64,000 bases of DNA from Rosistilla oblonga (GCF_007751715.1 NZ_CP036292.1:1550001-1614000); one strand, 5' to 3'. Numbered from the stretch's first letter, positions 53,170 to 62,654 are shown. Notes: generated from the letters alone by a model not told the origin. Program-made: numbers and translations.

Positions 53170-55080
53170 ATGCATGATTTCAAGACAACCGATGATCTGC
53201 TGCCGCATCCGCATGTGGAGCGTTTCTTTGCGCAGGTCGATCGAATCTGTGCCGCCGGCGATGACGCGCCACCGTTGTTTCCCGATTTGATCGATCGCTT
53301 GATAGCCGATGGGATCGTGGCGTCCGCTGCCTTTTGGTGCTGCGAGCTGGGGCAGACCACTTTGTCGGCGCGGTCGCCCGCTTGGCAGCTTCCGCTGCCC
53401 CATCCATTGCCCGATCTCTTGTCGCAAACCGCGGTAGGAGCGGCGGCGTCGATCGTACTGAACGCACCCGATGCCAGCGAAACCGCGACCGCTGGCCAAC
53501 GCATCGCGACCGTTTATCGTGGCGGTTCCGAAGCGTTGTTGATTCTCGATGCGATGGTTCAGCCGGCGGCGTCACCGGCCGCGCTGCGGCAGCGTCAGGA
53601 ATTGCTCGAAGGTTTTGCAGAGCTGGCGGGCAACCGCTGGGTTCGGGATCGCTTTGAAGCGTTGTCGCTTCGCCGCGACCCGCGCGATCCCCGGCAAGCG
53701 ATGCTCGATCTCGTTGTCGACGAATCCAAGTCGATCGACGAAGCGACGCGTGAGCTAGCGAATCTGCTGTTAAATGCGACCGATGTCGATCGCGTCAGCT
53801 TGCTGCAATACCAAGCGGGCGCGACCCGTTTGCTGGCGTTGGCTCCGGCGGGAAAGATCGATCGCCGATCCGTATTGGTCCGTCAACTGACGTCGCTCGT
53901 GACGCAAGTCGCCGCCGGTGACGGGACCCTCGCCTATTCGATGGGTTTGCCATCGGACGACGCCCCGCAGGAAAGCTTGCTGCAATTCATCGACGAAGCG
54001 GAGAGTCGGCAGGTTGAAGTTCAGATGGATCAGTCGCGGTTGCAAGCCAATCCGACGGCGATCGTTCTGGAACGTTTCACCGTCGATCCGGCGTCGATGT
54101 CGCGCGATCGCGGGCTGGCATTGCAGGCGTTGCCCGTTCTGCGGCATTTGCTCGACCAGCACAACAGCGGTTTCCGGCGGCTGCTGAATCGAGTTCGCCA
54201 CGCGTCGCCGGCGCGAAACGCAGCGATCGCCTCGCTTGTCGGCGTGGTGATGTTGCTGGCATTGCTGTGCATCCCTAGCGACTTCTGGATTCCCGTCGAT
54301 GGCCATCTGCATCCGGTCGCCTCGCGAGGTGTGTTTGCGCCCGGGGAAGGTGTGATCGACAGCTTATACGTCGTCGATGGAGCCGTTGTTGCCGAGGGAG
54401 ACAAGTTGTTGTCGATCCGTGATCCTCAGTTGGAACTGCGCGGTAGCGAATTGGACGGACAGATCGCAACGCTAAAGTCGCAGCTGGCGTCGGCTCAGGC
54501 AGCTCGCGGGCAAGGCGTCCGCGATGCGTCGCGCACTCGCAGCGGCGATCTTTCGGCGCAAGAACAAGATCTGGAGATGCAGTTGGCTGGGCTGCAGCGG
54601 CAACGCGAGTTGGTCTCGAAACATCGGCAGCAGCTGGACGTCGCAAGTCCTTTGGCCGGCACGGTGCAACGCTGGGATATGGAGCGTGAGTTGCGAGATC
54701 GGCCGGTCGCGCATGGGCAACATTTGTTGGACGTGATCGACGCCGATTCAGCTTGGGAATTGCGGTTGGATGTTCCCGATCATTTGATCGGTTACGTACT
54801 TGCTGCTCCACAAGACGATCCGTTGCCGGTCGAGTTTCGGATTCGCAGCGCACCGCAAGACGTCATGCCCGCTGTCGTGCGGCAGATCGCGGAATCATCA
54901 CAGGTCGATGCACAGGGGCAGACGAGTGTCTTGGTCGCCGCTGGAATCGGTGACGAAGCGTTGCACGATCCACGGATTGGTGCGGGAGTGGTCGCGAGGA
55001 TCTATTGCGGACGACGTTCGTTGGCGTTTGTCTGGTTTCGCGAGCTGATCGAATTTTGTCAACGCAGTTTCTACTTTTAA
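53170..55080 (+). CDS. GAF-domain protein fused to HlyD-type adaptor
   Basis: A 636-residue protein. The cytosolic half (1-350) contains a GAF-like region (AMLDLVVDESKSIDEATREL, VDRVSLLQYQAGATRLLALA). One TM segment (AIASLVGVVMLLALLCI, about 355-372) leads to a periplasmic HlyD/membrane-fusion part. That part has the biotinyl-lipoyl half FAPGEGVIDSLYVVDGAVV, a coiled coil (LELRGSELDGQIATLKSQL), the second lipoyl half LDVASPLAGTVQRWDME and a beta barrel. The ATG at 53170 is preferred to a TTG at 53155. A GAF domain on an adaptor suggests that export is gated by a small-molecule or regulatory signal. Confidence 0.8.
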   Translation: MHDFKTTDDLLPHPHVERFFAQVDRICAAGDDAPPLFPDLIDRLIADGIVASAAFWCCELGQTTLSARSPAWQLPLPHPLPDLLSQTAVGAAASIVLNAPDASETATAGQRIATVYRGGSEALLILDAMVQPAASPAALRQRQELLEGFAELAGNRWVRDRFEALSLRRDPRDPRQAMLDLVVDESKSIDEATRELANLLLNATDVDRVSLLQYQAGATRLLALAPAGKIDRRSVLVRQLTSLVTQVAAGDGTLAYSMGLPSDDAPQESLLQFIDEAESRQVEVQMDQSRLQANPTAIVLERFTVDPASMSRDRGLALQALPVLRHLLDQHNSGFRRLLNRVRHASPARNAAIASLVGVVMLLALLCIPSDFWIPVDGHLHPVASRGVFAPGEGVIDSLYVVDGAVVAEGDKLLSIRDPQLELRGSELDGQIATLKSQLASAQAARGQGVRDASRTRSGDLSAQEQDLEMQLAGLQRQRELVSKHRQQLDVASPLAGTVQRWDMERELRDRPVAHGQHLLDVIDADSAWELRLDVPDHLIGYVLAAPQDDPLPVEFRIRSAPQDVMPAVVRQIAESSQVDAQGQTSVLVAAGIGDEALHDPRIGAGVVARIYCGRRSLAFVWFRELIEFCQRSFYF

Positions 55081-55094
55081 CGGAGACGATCGCA

Positions 55095-56237
55095 ATGGTC
55101 TCATTTCATCGACGCTATCTGTGCAGCGTTTGTTTGGCTCTGCTCGGGGCGTCGACACTCCCGGCGGGCGATCCGCTGGTGTTGCAGCGTGTGTTTGTCA
55201 AACGGATCGCCGACGTCGAACTCGCCGCTCCCAAAGCGGGTCTGCTGGCCAAGGTCTCCGTTGCCGAAGGGGCTTCGGTTTCCAAGGACCAGCCGCTGGC
55301 GAAGCTGGATGATCGGAACGCTCAAATCGATCTGCAGCGCGCGAAGATCGAATACGAAGTGGCGGTGCAGGAACTCAGCGATCGAGCGGAGATCGAATTG
55401 GCGCAGAAGCGACTCGAAGCCGCTGAGCAAGCGCGAAAGCAATTTGCGATTGAAAACGATGCCGCGCATCGGCTTGCCGAAAATCGGTTAGCTGTCCAAG
55501 CGACGGAGAAGTCGGCAGCGGTTGCAAAAAATGAACTCGATCGCGCACAACACGCTCGCAACGAGTTTGCCGATAGTGTTTCCGAATCGGAGATCGAAGG
55601 TTTGGCACTCACTTATCAGCAGGCGGAACTCGAGTCGCAGCAGGCAGAGTTTCAACGCCAACAGGATCTGCTGGCTGCTAACGCGTCGGACGAAGCGCTG
55701 CTGTCGCATCGTTTGGCGGCGGAGCAGGCGTCGATCGAATTGCAGCAAACCAAGACCGATCTGCAACTGGCGCGATTGAACGCGGACCTCTATCAAAATG
55801 CGCTCGATGCGGCGCAGCTGCAACTGGCTCAGCATCAGGTGCAGGCTCCGTTCGACGGTGTTGTGGTCGAACTGTATCGGCAGCAGGGGGAATGGGTGAA
55901 GCCGGGCGATCCGATCGTGCGGGTGCTGCGCTTGGATCGGTTGCGTGTCGAAGGCTTTCTGCCGACCCACTTGCTGCGGAGCGATCTGGTTGGTTCGCCA
56001 GCCGAGATTCACGTCGTTGGATTTGCCAAACAGTCGCTGGTCTTTCAAGGAGAGGTTTCGTTTGTCTCGCCCGAAGTCGACGCGGTGAACAACGAGGTTG
56101 CGATCTGGGCAGAATTTGATAATCCCGAACTGCTGGCCTGGCCGGGAATGCAAGGGACGCTCACGATCCACTTGCCCTTGCCCGATACCGCAGGCAAATC
56201 GCCACAATCGGATACTGAAGAGACACCGCAGCAGTGA
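55095..56237 (+). CDS. HlyD/RND-type periplasmic adaptor
   Basis: A 380-residue secreted adaptor with signal peptide (YLCSVCLALLGASTLPAG). A lipoyl half ELAAPKAGLLAKVSVAEG and VSKDQPLAKLDDRNAQIDLQ is followed by about 170 residues of coiled coil. The second lipoyl half is HQVQAPFDGVVVELYRQQGE, and the beta-barrel region includes LRVEGFLPTHLLRSDL. RBS CGGAGA at 55081-55086 sets the ATG at 55095. It lies 14 bases after the GAF-HlyD gene, and its stop overlaps the next start (GTGA). Confidence 0.9.
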   Translation: MVSFHRRYLCSVCLALLGASTLPAGDPLVLQRVFVKRIADVELAAPKAGLLAKVSVAEGASVSKDQPLAKLDDRNAQIDLQRAKIEYEVAVQELSDRAEIELAQKRLEAAEQARKQFAIENDAAHRLAENRLAVQATEKSAAVAKNELDRAQHARNEFADSVSESEIEGLALTYQQAELESQQAEFQRQQDLLAANASDEALLSHRLAAEQASIELQQTKTDLQLARLNADLYQNALDAAQLQLAQHQVQAPFDGVVVELYRQQGEWVKPGDPIVRVLRLDRLRVEGFLPTHLLRSDLVGSPAEIHVVGFAKQSLVFQGEVSFVSPEVDAVNNEVAIWAEFDNPELLAWPGMQGTLTIHLPLPDTAGKSPQSDTEETPQQ

Positions 56238-58453
56238 GCCAATCGATGAATCAAGTTGCGTTTCCACAACCGCTGGCGTCAACGCCGCGGTTGGTGCTGC
56301 GCAACGATTTGATTCACCGTCGCTTGCAGATGGGCGACCGCACGCTATGGGTGACCAAAGATCCGATCGCGGGCGATTTCTTCTATTTCAGCGAACGCGA
56401 ATACACGCTGCTGTCCGCGTTGGATGGTCGATCACCCGACGCGATCGCCGCCGATTATCGGCGGCATCACGGCAACGATGTCTTATCGCCCGATGGTCTG
56501 GTTGCGTTTCTGGCGGAGGTCCAACGCAGCGGTTTGTTGCGTGGGACGACCACCACGCCGGAAAGCGAACCGCCGGCCGCGGCGCGTTCGCAAGGTGGAT
56601 TTGGCGGGGGGCTGATGTCGCCGTTGGCGATCCGTCTGCCCGGCGTTAATCCCGACAGGTTGTTGGATTTTATCGAACCGAAAACTCGCTGGATCTTCGC
56701 CCCGCTGACGCTTTGGCTGGCAGTGCTTTGGATGGTTTTGGGGGCGGTGATCGTCGGTTTGCGAGCGGAAACGTTTTTTCTCGAGCTTCGTCAATCGCAG
56801 GCCTGGGCCTCGGCAGGGATGATGGGAGTTGTGATCGTGGTGATCGCGCTCACGAAGATCGTGCACGAACTGGCCCACGCGGTGACGTGCCGGCGCTACG
56901 GCGGTTCGTGCACCGAGATCGGGCTGATGTTTTTGGTCATGATTCCCTGTTTGTACTGCGACGTTTCCAACGCTTGGCTGCAACCGCGACGAAGCCGAAG
57001 GATCGCGGTCTCGGCGGCAGGAATGTTCGCGGAACTTTGGATCGCCGCAACCGCGGCGGTGTTGTGGTCGATCACGATCGACGGCCCGCTGCACTGGACC
57101 TGTTTGTCGATCGTTGTGGTCTGCAGCGTCAGTACGCTGTTGTTTAATGGCAATCCGCTGATGCGATACGATGGCTATTACATCCTCTCGGATCTGTTGC
57201 GGATTCCCAACTTGGCGTCGGAGAGTTCCGCGGCGATGATGCGACGCACCAAGCAATTGCTGACGGGGATCGTTCCGGCGGATCGCGGCAAGGGATCCGA
57301 ACCGCTGTTGATAGGATATGCGATCGCGAGCCTTGTCTATCGATTAGTGGTGATCGGTGCGATCCTGTTTGCGATCCACAAACTCGCAATCGCCTATCAC
57401 CTGCAAATTCTCGCCTGGATGGTGACCGCGCCGATGTTGTTTGGTTTGCTTCGTGGCAGTTGGCGTCAGGTCGGTACGCTACGGCTTTCGAATTGGGAGC
57501 GGCGAGCGATGCGACGCGGACGTGTTGCGATCGTCAACCTGCTGGTGATCCTTCTGCTTGCGGCTGGATTATTGATTCCTTGGCCTCAGCGGATCGTGTT
57601 GCCGTTTATCGCCAAAGTCGGCGACCAACAAGACGTCTATATCGCCCAGCCTGGCAGCTTGATGTCGGTTGTCGCCGAGGGGACGCGGGTGAAGCGAGGT
57701 GATGCGATCGCCAGCCTGCGAAATCGCGAGCTGGATCTGGAGTTGGAATCGCTTGCCGCCGAGGAGACCACGCTGGAACAGCGGTTGGATCGCGTGGCAT
57801 CGCTGCGCAGCGAAGATCCGACGGCCGCTGCGCAAATACCGGCGCTGCGAGAGTGGATCGCAGCGATCAAAGAAAAGATCGCGCTGCGAAAACGAGAACA
57901 AGCCGCTCTGCAGGTCGTCGCGCCGCGCGACGGGATGGTGTTTGCAGCCGCATCGCCTGGTGAATCGGCAACCGCAGCGGGGGGCGACGCCGGCTGGACC
58001 GGTTCGCTGTTGGATGATCGCAACCTCGGTTGCTTCCTGACGCGTGGAACTCATCTGTGTTCGATCGGATCTCCCGACGAACGAACCGTCGCGCTCTTCG
58101 CCTCGCACCGCGAGATCGGTTTCATTCGACTAGGACAGACGGTGGAATTACATCGGCTCGGGGCTCCCGGTGCCCGCGTGTCGGGCATCGTGACGCGGAT
58201 CGATGCACAACCGGTCAGCCAGCTGCCGCATGAGCTGGTTGTCAATCAATTGGTGTCGGTCGAACCCAACGCCGGAAGCGGCGACCAGCCGATGGAGCCG
58301 ACTTACCAAGTCGAGGTCGCGTTGTCGGATGTTGACCAGCCGCTGCGGCTGCGCGCGACCGGCAGCGCGCGAGTCCACGTCGGCTACCAATCACTGCTGC
58401 AACGTCTGTCGCGGTTTCTCGCCGATTCGCTGCGGTTTGAACTGAATCCCTGA
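56234..58453 (+). CDS. PqqD-like / M50 site-2 protease / HlyD fusion protein
   Basis: A 739-residue membrane protein. The N-terminal 20-100 region resembles PqqD-like winged helices (WVTKDPIAGDFFYFSEREYT, LLSALDGRSPDAIAADY). A polytopic M50 domain follows with zinc motif HELAH (211-215, in KIVHELAHAVTCRRYGG) and the third-ligand segment NPLMRYDGYYILSDLL (about 306-320). The C-terminal 430-739 is an adaptor with lipoyl halves (VYIAQPGSLMSVVAEGTRVK; ALQVVAPRDGMVFAAA) around a short coiled coil. The GTG start at 56234 overlaps the previous stop; ATG at 56246 is possible. This fusion type, next to a TolC protein, points to a peptide- or lipid-processing exporter. Substrate unknown. Confidence 0.85.
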   Translation: MSQSMNQVAFPQPLASTPRLVLRNDLIHRRLQMGDRTLWVTKDPIAGDFFYFSEREYTLLSALDGRSPDAIAADYRRHHGNDVLSPDGLVAFLAEVQRSGLLRGTTTTPESEPPAAARSQGGFGGGLMSPLAIRLPGVNPDRLLDFIEPKTRWIFAPLTLWLAVLWMVLGAVIVGLRAETFFLELRQSQAWASAGMMGVVIVVIALTKIVHELAHAVTCRRYGGSCTEIGLMFLVMIPCLYCDVSNAWLQPRRSRRIAVSAAGMFAELWIAATAAVLWSITIDGPLHWTCLSIVVVCSVSTLLFNGNPLMRYDGYYILSDLLRIPNLASESSAAMMRRTKQLLTGIVPADRGKGSEPLLIGYAIASLVYRLVVIGAILFAIHKLAIAYHLQILAWMVTAPMLFGLLRGSWRQVGTLRLSNWERRAMRRGRVAIVNLLVILLLAAGLLIPWPQRIVLPFIAKVGDQQDVYIAQPGSLMSVVAEGTRVKRGDAIASLRNRELDLELESLAAEETTLEQRLDRVASLRSEDPTAAAQIPALREWIAAIKEKIALRKREQAALQVVAPRDGMVFAAASPGESATAAGGDAGWTGSLLDDRNLGCFLTRGTHLCSIGSPDERTVALFASHREIGFIRLGQTVELHRLGAPGARVSGIVTRIDAQPVSQLPHELVVNQLVSVEPNAGSGDQPMEPTYQVEVALSDVDQPLRLRATGSARVHVGYQSLLQRLSRFLADSLRFELNP

Positions 58454-59013
58454 CCACCGCTGCAGCGACAAGCGATCTGGGATGCTGTCGGGGGGCGAGC
58501 TCCGCCGCGTGATTCGCTCGCGCTGCCCGAGCTGTAGGCGTGCGTGCTTTTGTTCTGGGCAGGGATTCCCTCAGGGCACACTTGTGTGACGGATTGTCTC
58601 GCCTTAAATGGCAACCATTTCATCTCCGATCAATTTGCGTAATGGTGGATCGGGTGCCTTCGTTTGCAGTGTTTTCTAATGCGGCGCGTTTTAATGGCGA
58701 CGTTGACTTGATGAATTATGCAAAGTTGGCGGCTGCTTTTTAGCGATTGTTCGGCGTTTGGCATGTCAGCTGCAATAGTGAAAACGCAGTCGCGTGGGGC
58801 TCGGAAAGCTCCTTCCGATAGATCGGCGGTACTGTTCGGAGCCGTAAAACCCTCGGGGATCAAAAACAACTTTCGCGTCATATATAAGACGCTGATTCGA
58901 TTCGATTATGAGTTCGGTACTGGGCGTCCGGTGAGTAGAGGTGTTGTTTATGGCGTCGGCCAATCGGTTTGGTGTGACTGTATCTGCTCGGGGTAGAGAA
59001 AGGTAGAGACAAG
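58454..59013. other. 560-base region without a recognisable gene
   Basis: Short ORFs here (for example 58718-58996) show no motif and lack a convincing ribosome site. It probably holds the promoter of the ABC ATPase gene. No repeat or hairpin stood out. Confidence 0.4.
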
Positions 59014-59802
59014 ATGACTAGCTTTGTCGAACTGACGGGGGTGGGGAAGACCTATCAAGAGCCGCATGGTCGTGCGGTCATCGTCGAAAATTTTGATCTC
59101 AACATCGCCAAGGGGGAGTCTGTTTCTCTGCTGGGCGGATCCGGTTGCGGCAAGAGTACGATCCTGACGATGGTGGCAGGTTTGACCGCCATCACCGATG
59201 GCGGCATTCTCGTCGACGGTCATGGAGTTCACGGTCCTGGACCCGATCGCCGCGTGATCTTTTCGTCCCCCGGTCTGCTGCCGTGGATGACGGTGTTCGA
59301 CAATGTGATGCTTTCGGTTCGGCAGGCCTGCCCCGAGGAGAGTGTCGAACAATGGCGGGCATCCGCCGACGACTATCTTGTCCAACTTGGACTCACCGCC
59401 ACGCGAGATCGCAAGGCGATGACGCTCTCCACCGCGGCGCAACAGCGCGTTGGGATCGCCCGTTCGTTGGCGCTGAATCCTAAGATCTTGCTGTTGGACG
59501 ATCCCTTCGATCAACTGGATTCCAAGGCGCGCCGAGAGCTTCAGGATGTGCTGTTGGATCTACAGGGACGCCATCGATTGACAACGTTGATGATCACGCG
59601 CGACGTCGAAGAGGCGTTGATTCTCAGCGACCGCGTCGTTCTGATGACCCACGCTCCCAAAGCGACAGTCGGTCGAATCATCGACGTTCCGTTTTCCCGT
59701 CCACGCTCGCGGACTGCATTGATGAAAGACGCTCGCTATCTCGAACTGCGACAGCAAATCAAAGCGTTCCTCGACGAAGAGGAACGCAACTGCGCCGCTT
59801 GA
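59014..59802 (+). CDS. Lone NrtD/SsuB-like ABC ATPase with altered catalytic motifs
   Basis: A 262-residue ATPase related to nitrate/sulfonate/taurine importer subunits (LLPWMTVFDNVMLSV). Walker A is intact, GGSGCGKST (41-49). Four other sites deviate: the Q-loop Gln is Ser84 (VIFSSPGLLPW for VFQ..xLLPW), the signature is LSTAAQQ (138-144) instead of LSGGMQQ, the catalytic Glu is Asp163 (LLLDDPFDQLD) and the switch His is Arg196 (MITRDVEEAL). It probably binds ATP but hydrolyses slowly or not at all. No permease or binding protein is adjacent. A regulatory or assembly role is plausible. Confidence 0.85.
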   Translation: MTSFVELTGVGKTYQEPHGRAVIVENFDLNIAKGESVSLLGGSGCGKSTILTMVAGLTAITDGGILVDGHGVHGPGPDRRVIFSSPGLLPWMTVFDNVMLSVRQACPEESVEQWRASADDYLVQLGLTATRDRKAMTLSTAAQQRVGIARSLALNPKILLLDDPFDQLDSKARRELQDVLLDLQGRHRLTTLMITRDVEEALILSDRVVLMTHAPKATVGRIIDVPFSRPRSRTALMKDARYLELRQQIKAFLDEEERNCAA

Positions 59803-59857
59803 TTGGCTGTAGAACCGCAGCGATCGATTTCCTCTTCAAACGGAAGTCAGCTTTCGT

Positions 59858-60697
59858 CTATCGCGGTTGGCATTGTTGAAACAGCTTCAGCGCAGCAACG
59901 GTCATCGGCACGTTATGGACTCGCAGAATGTGCATCCCTGCCGCGGCCATCGCTAGCGAAACGCCAACGGTTCCGGCGTCGCGAAGGATCAGATCGTCGC
60001 CGGTCTGTTTGCCGATAAAACCTTTCCGCGAGTGCCCGATCAAAATCGGCACGCCCAGCTTTAGGAACTCGGACACGCCCCGCAATAACTCGATGTTGTG
60101 TTCGTGCATCTTGCCGAAACCGATGCCTGGATCGAGACAGATCCGCTGGGCTTCGATCCCGTGATCCAGGCACTGCTGTTTGCGGTCTGCCAAGTATTGA
60201 TAGATCTCATGCACGACGTTGTCGTAACGCGGATCGTCTTGCATCGTTTGGGGAGTCCCCTGCATGTGCATCGCGCAGACTGCCACCGCGTTTCGCGCGG
60301 CGACGTCGAACATCTGCGGATCGCCTTGCAGGCCGGAGACGTCGTTGATGATCTCCGCTCCCGCATCGATCGCCGCTTGGGCGACAACCGCTTTGGATGT
60401 GTCGATCGAGATCGGGCATGACAGCCGCCCTTGCAGCTGTTGGATCACCGGAACCACGCGTCGCAGTTCCTCGTTGGCATCGACCGCGGGAGCATACGGA
60501 CGTGTGCTTTCGCCACCGATATCGATGATCCCGGCCCCGGCATCCTCCATCGCCAACGCCGCGTCGACTGCCGCAGTGCAATCGGCCAGCCGCCCGCCGT
60601 CGGAGAAGCTATCGGGAGTCGCGTTCAAGATTCCCATCACTACGGGAGTCGATTCGAAGGTGATCGAACGCTTGGGCAGTTTCCAGATCGGCGGCAT
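59858..60697 (-). CDS. folP: Dihydropteroate synthase
   Basis: A 279-residue DHPS, which joins p-aminobenzoate to dihydropterin pyrophosphate in folate synthesis. All motifs are present: VVMGILNATPDSFSDGG, IIDIGGESTRPYAP, PISIDTSKAVV, EIINDVSGLQGD, ICLDPGIGFGK and ILIGHSRKGFIG. The ATG at 60697 (MPPIWKLP) is supported by GGA upstream. The frame stays open beyond it to 61033, but that part reads antisense to the lipoprotein gene and is not coding. It is convergent with the ABC ATPase gene, 55 bases away. Confidence 0.95.
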   Translation of the reverse strand: MPPIWKLPKRSITFESTPVVMGILNATPDSFSDGGRLADCTAAVDAALAMEDAGAGIIDIGGESTRPYAPAVDANEELRRVVPVIQQLQGRLSCPISIDTSKAVVAQAAIDAGAEIINDVSGLQGDPQMFDVAARNAVAVCAMHMQGTPQTMQDDPRYDNVVHEIYQYLADRKQQCLDHGIEAQRICLDPGIGFGKMHEHNIELLRGVSEFLKLGVPILIGHSRKGFIGKQTGDDLILRDAGTVGVSLAMAAAGMHILRVHNVPMTVAALKLFQQCQPR

Positions 60698-60710
60698 GGT
60701 CGGTTCCAAC

Positions 60711-60744
60711 AAAAAGAAAGCTCCGCGATCGGGAATCGCGGAGC
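60711..60744 (-). terminator. Rho-independent terminator of the Ala-rich lipoprotein gene
   Basis: A 10-bp perfect stem (60720-60729 with 60735-60744; GCTCCGCGAT / ATCGCGGAGC) is followed on the minus strand by a T-rich run (60719-60711). It lies between the lipoprotein stop and the folP start. Confidence 0.88.
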
Positions 60745-60776
60745 CGTGTAGGACAGGACTGGAGGTCGGCGGACGA

Positions 60777-61118
60777 TTATTCGTCGGTTGCCTTTTTGAC
60801 AGCGTCAGCAGCTTCGTTGACCTTCTTCTTGGCAGCGTCGGTGGCATCGCCAGCCGCTTCTTTGACTGCTTCAACTGCTTCGCCGGTCTTTTCTTTGACA
60901 GCTTCAACCGCGTCGCCGGCGGTCGCTTTAGCAGCTTCCATCGTGTCGGCAGCAGCGTCGCCAGCCTTGTCAGCACCTTCTTCAGCGTGATCGGCCATAT
61001 CGCCAACCGCTTCTTCGGTTGCGGTCGATGCATCGTCCTTCATCTTGGTCGCGTCTTCGCAACCGACAACCAAGAACATCATCATCAGCGACGCACACAG
61101 CAAACTTACACGTAACAT
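60777..61118 (-). CDS. Small Ala/Lys/Glu-rich lipoprotein (LEA-like helix)
   Basis: A 113-residue lipoprotein. The signal SLLCASLMMMFLVVGC ends in a lipobox. The mature part is a highly charged amphipathic helix built of degenerate repeats (GDAVEAVKEKTGEAVEAVKE, AAGDATDAAKKKVNEAADAV), similar to LEA or apolipoprotein-like helices. The ATG at 61118 has AAGAAGG eight bases upstream; the in-frame GTG at 61127 would sit on that site. The function is unknown; such proteins are often stress-related or envelope stabilisers. It is strongly terminated just downstream. Confidence 0.8.
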   Translation of the reverse strand: MLRVSLLCASLMMMFLVVGCEDATKMKDDASTATEEAVGDMADHAEEGADKAGDAAADTMEAAKATAGDAVEAVKEKTGEAVEAVKEAAGDATDAAKKKVNEAADAVKKATDE

Positions 61119-61499
61119 CGTCTTCACCTTCTTTACACAACGGAATTTTGTTGAAATTCGAATCCGTTCACGCCTTAAGACTCTCCGTAGTCCCCTAAAT
61201 AGATTTTCCTTAACAATAGGTTAACGCGATAGGGGGCAAACCGAACCGCTTAGTAAAGTTTCTTCCCGAATACTTTCACCATCCTGCGTATCTAGCCGGA
61301 TATTGTTCACAACGCTTACGATCGGCAGATCCCTAACGCCTGGTTGTGCCCGGTTATTGCTAGAGCCAGTCGGGAAGGGAGCGTTTATTTTGCCAGGCGG
61401 TCCTCTTTTCTCCAGCTTCACTTGACGGGCGTTAGCGAACCGGTTTACGGAGGTCGTCGATAAACCGTTTTGAATCACGAGTTCCGGAAACGCCGTCGC
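61119..61499. other. Divergent intergenic region
   Basis: About 380 bases between two divergent lipoprotein genes, expected to hold both promoters. No clear motif or structure was recognised. Confidence 0.4.
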
Positions 61500-62564
61500 A
61501 TGTCCGAGCAAAAGTTACGCTTCCCGATCCTCTGCATCGGCCTGATCACGATGCTGTCGGGCTGTCGCGTCGGAACCGGTGTGCACGTCTGGCAGCCGCC
61601 GCTGGCCGCAAATGCCGCGGGCAAACGCATCGCCGTCGCGCCGCCGGTCGGTCCGCGGGCGTTGGCTGGTGAGTTGTCCCAGTCGATCGCCAGAGAGCAA
61701 CCCAAGTTGCCGCAGCGAGCCGAACTCGTGTCGCAATATGAACTGTCGCAGTCCGACGCGATCCAGTTGGTCTCGTTCGACGGTCGGGCGCCGAGCGATC
61801 TGGCTCTATTGCCGGTGGCCAAGCAAGCTGGGCTCGATTTTTTGTTGGTCGGCGAAGTGCTGAACGATCCCTTTGGTGACAGCCGCCAACCGTTGGCTCA
61901 CGACGATCCCGATTTCCAATTCAAGTTGGGGCAGTTTTTACAGAGCCGCGACGACGACCAGATCCTGGCTTTTTCGTGGCGGGTGATCGATGTCGAAAAC
62001 GGGCAGACGGTCTGGGCGAATCCGATGTCGGTCTCCAAAGCGTTCGTCGATCGGACCTACCCCGATCTGGCCGGGCAACAAACTTCGCTCAGCCAGCAAT
62101 TGCAAGCGGCGGCGGGACGCGAAACCTGGAAGTTGTTTGCTCCTTTTGTCGATCAATATCAGACGGAACTTGCGGTTCCCTGGATCTCGTTGGGAGCCAA
62201 ACAGACGCGTGAGGGAAATCGATACGCTTTGGAGGGAGAATGGCAGCAGGCCGAAGCCTGTTGGCGGCAGGTGTTGGCGGAGCATCCGCGGCAGCTTGCG
62301 GCACTGCACAATTTGGCGGTCGCCGCAGTCGCCCGACAGGACTATGCCGAAGCGAGACGTTTGGCGACCGAAGCCCTTTCCAAGCGAGATTCCCGGCTGT
62401 TTCAAGAGACCTTGGTTTGGGTAGAAGCCCGCCAGCGGGAGTATCACCAGGCGTTTGGGCTGCCCGATCCGGTGGGAGGTTGGACCTACCAAGCATCCCG
62501 GCCAGCAGCGGTTTCGCTTGGCAGCGACAGCCGCGGCAAATCGCAATTGTCGGCGACTGACTGA
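61500..62564 (+). CDS. TPR-containing lipoprotein of unknown function
   Basis: A 354-residue predicted lipoprotein; the signal FPILCIGLITMLSGC ends in a lipobox. The middle resembles periplasmic proteins of the CsgG/GNA1162 type (GKRIAVAPPVGPRALAGELS, AKQAGLDFLLVGEVLNDPFG, FSWRVIDVENGQTVW). A TPR-like pair follows at about 235-310 (ALEGEWQQAEACWRQVLAEH, HNLAVAAVARQDYAEARRLA). The ATG at 61500 is preferred to a TTG at 61470. Relation to CsgG-like assembly proteins is tentative. Confidence 0.65.
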   Translation: MSEQKLRFPILCIGLITMLSGCRVGTGVHVWQPPLAANAAGKRIAVAPPVGPRALAGELSQSIAREQPKLPQRAELVSQYELSQSDAIQLVSFDGRAPSDLALLPVAKQAGLDFLLVGEVLNDPFGDSRQPLAHDDPDFQFKLGQFLQSRDDDQILAFSWRVIDVENGQTVWANPMSVSKAFVDRTYPDLAGQQTSLSQQLQAAAGRETWKLFAPFVDQYQTELAVPWISLGAKQTREGNRYALEGEWQQAEACWRQVLAEHPRQLAALHNLAVAAVARQDYAEARRLATEALSKRDSRLFQETLVWVEARQREYHQAFGLPDPVGGWTYQASRPAAVSLGSDSRGKSQLSATD

Positions 62565-62654
62565 AACTCAGCAGCGGCGGTATAAAATGGAACGGTATCT
62601 GCACCGCATTTGCCGCAACGCGATTCCTTTTGCTATCAGAAACTTCTCTTAAAT

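Noticed and set aside
58718-58996. A 92-codon ORF before the ABC ATPase
   Set aside because: No recognisable domain, no ribosome site, and composition unlike neighbouring genes.
59858-61033. N-terminally extended dihydropteroate synthase
   Set aside because: The extra 112 residues are Lys/Leu-rich antisense of the Ala-rich lipoprotein gene and cross its terminator; the family motif starts after 60697.
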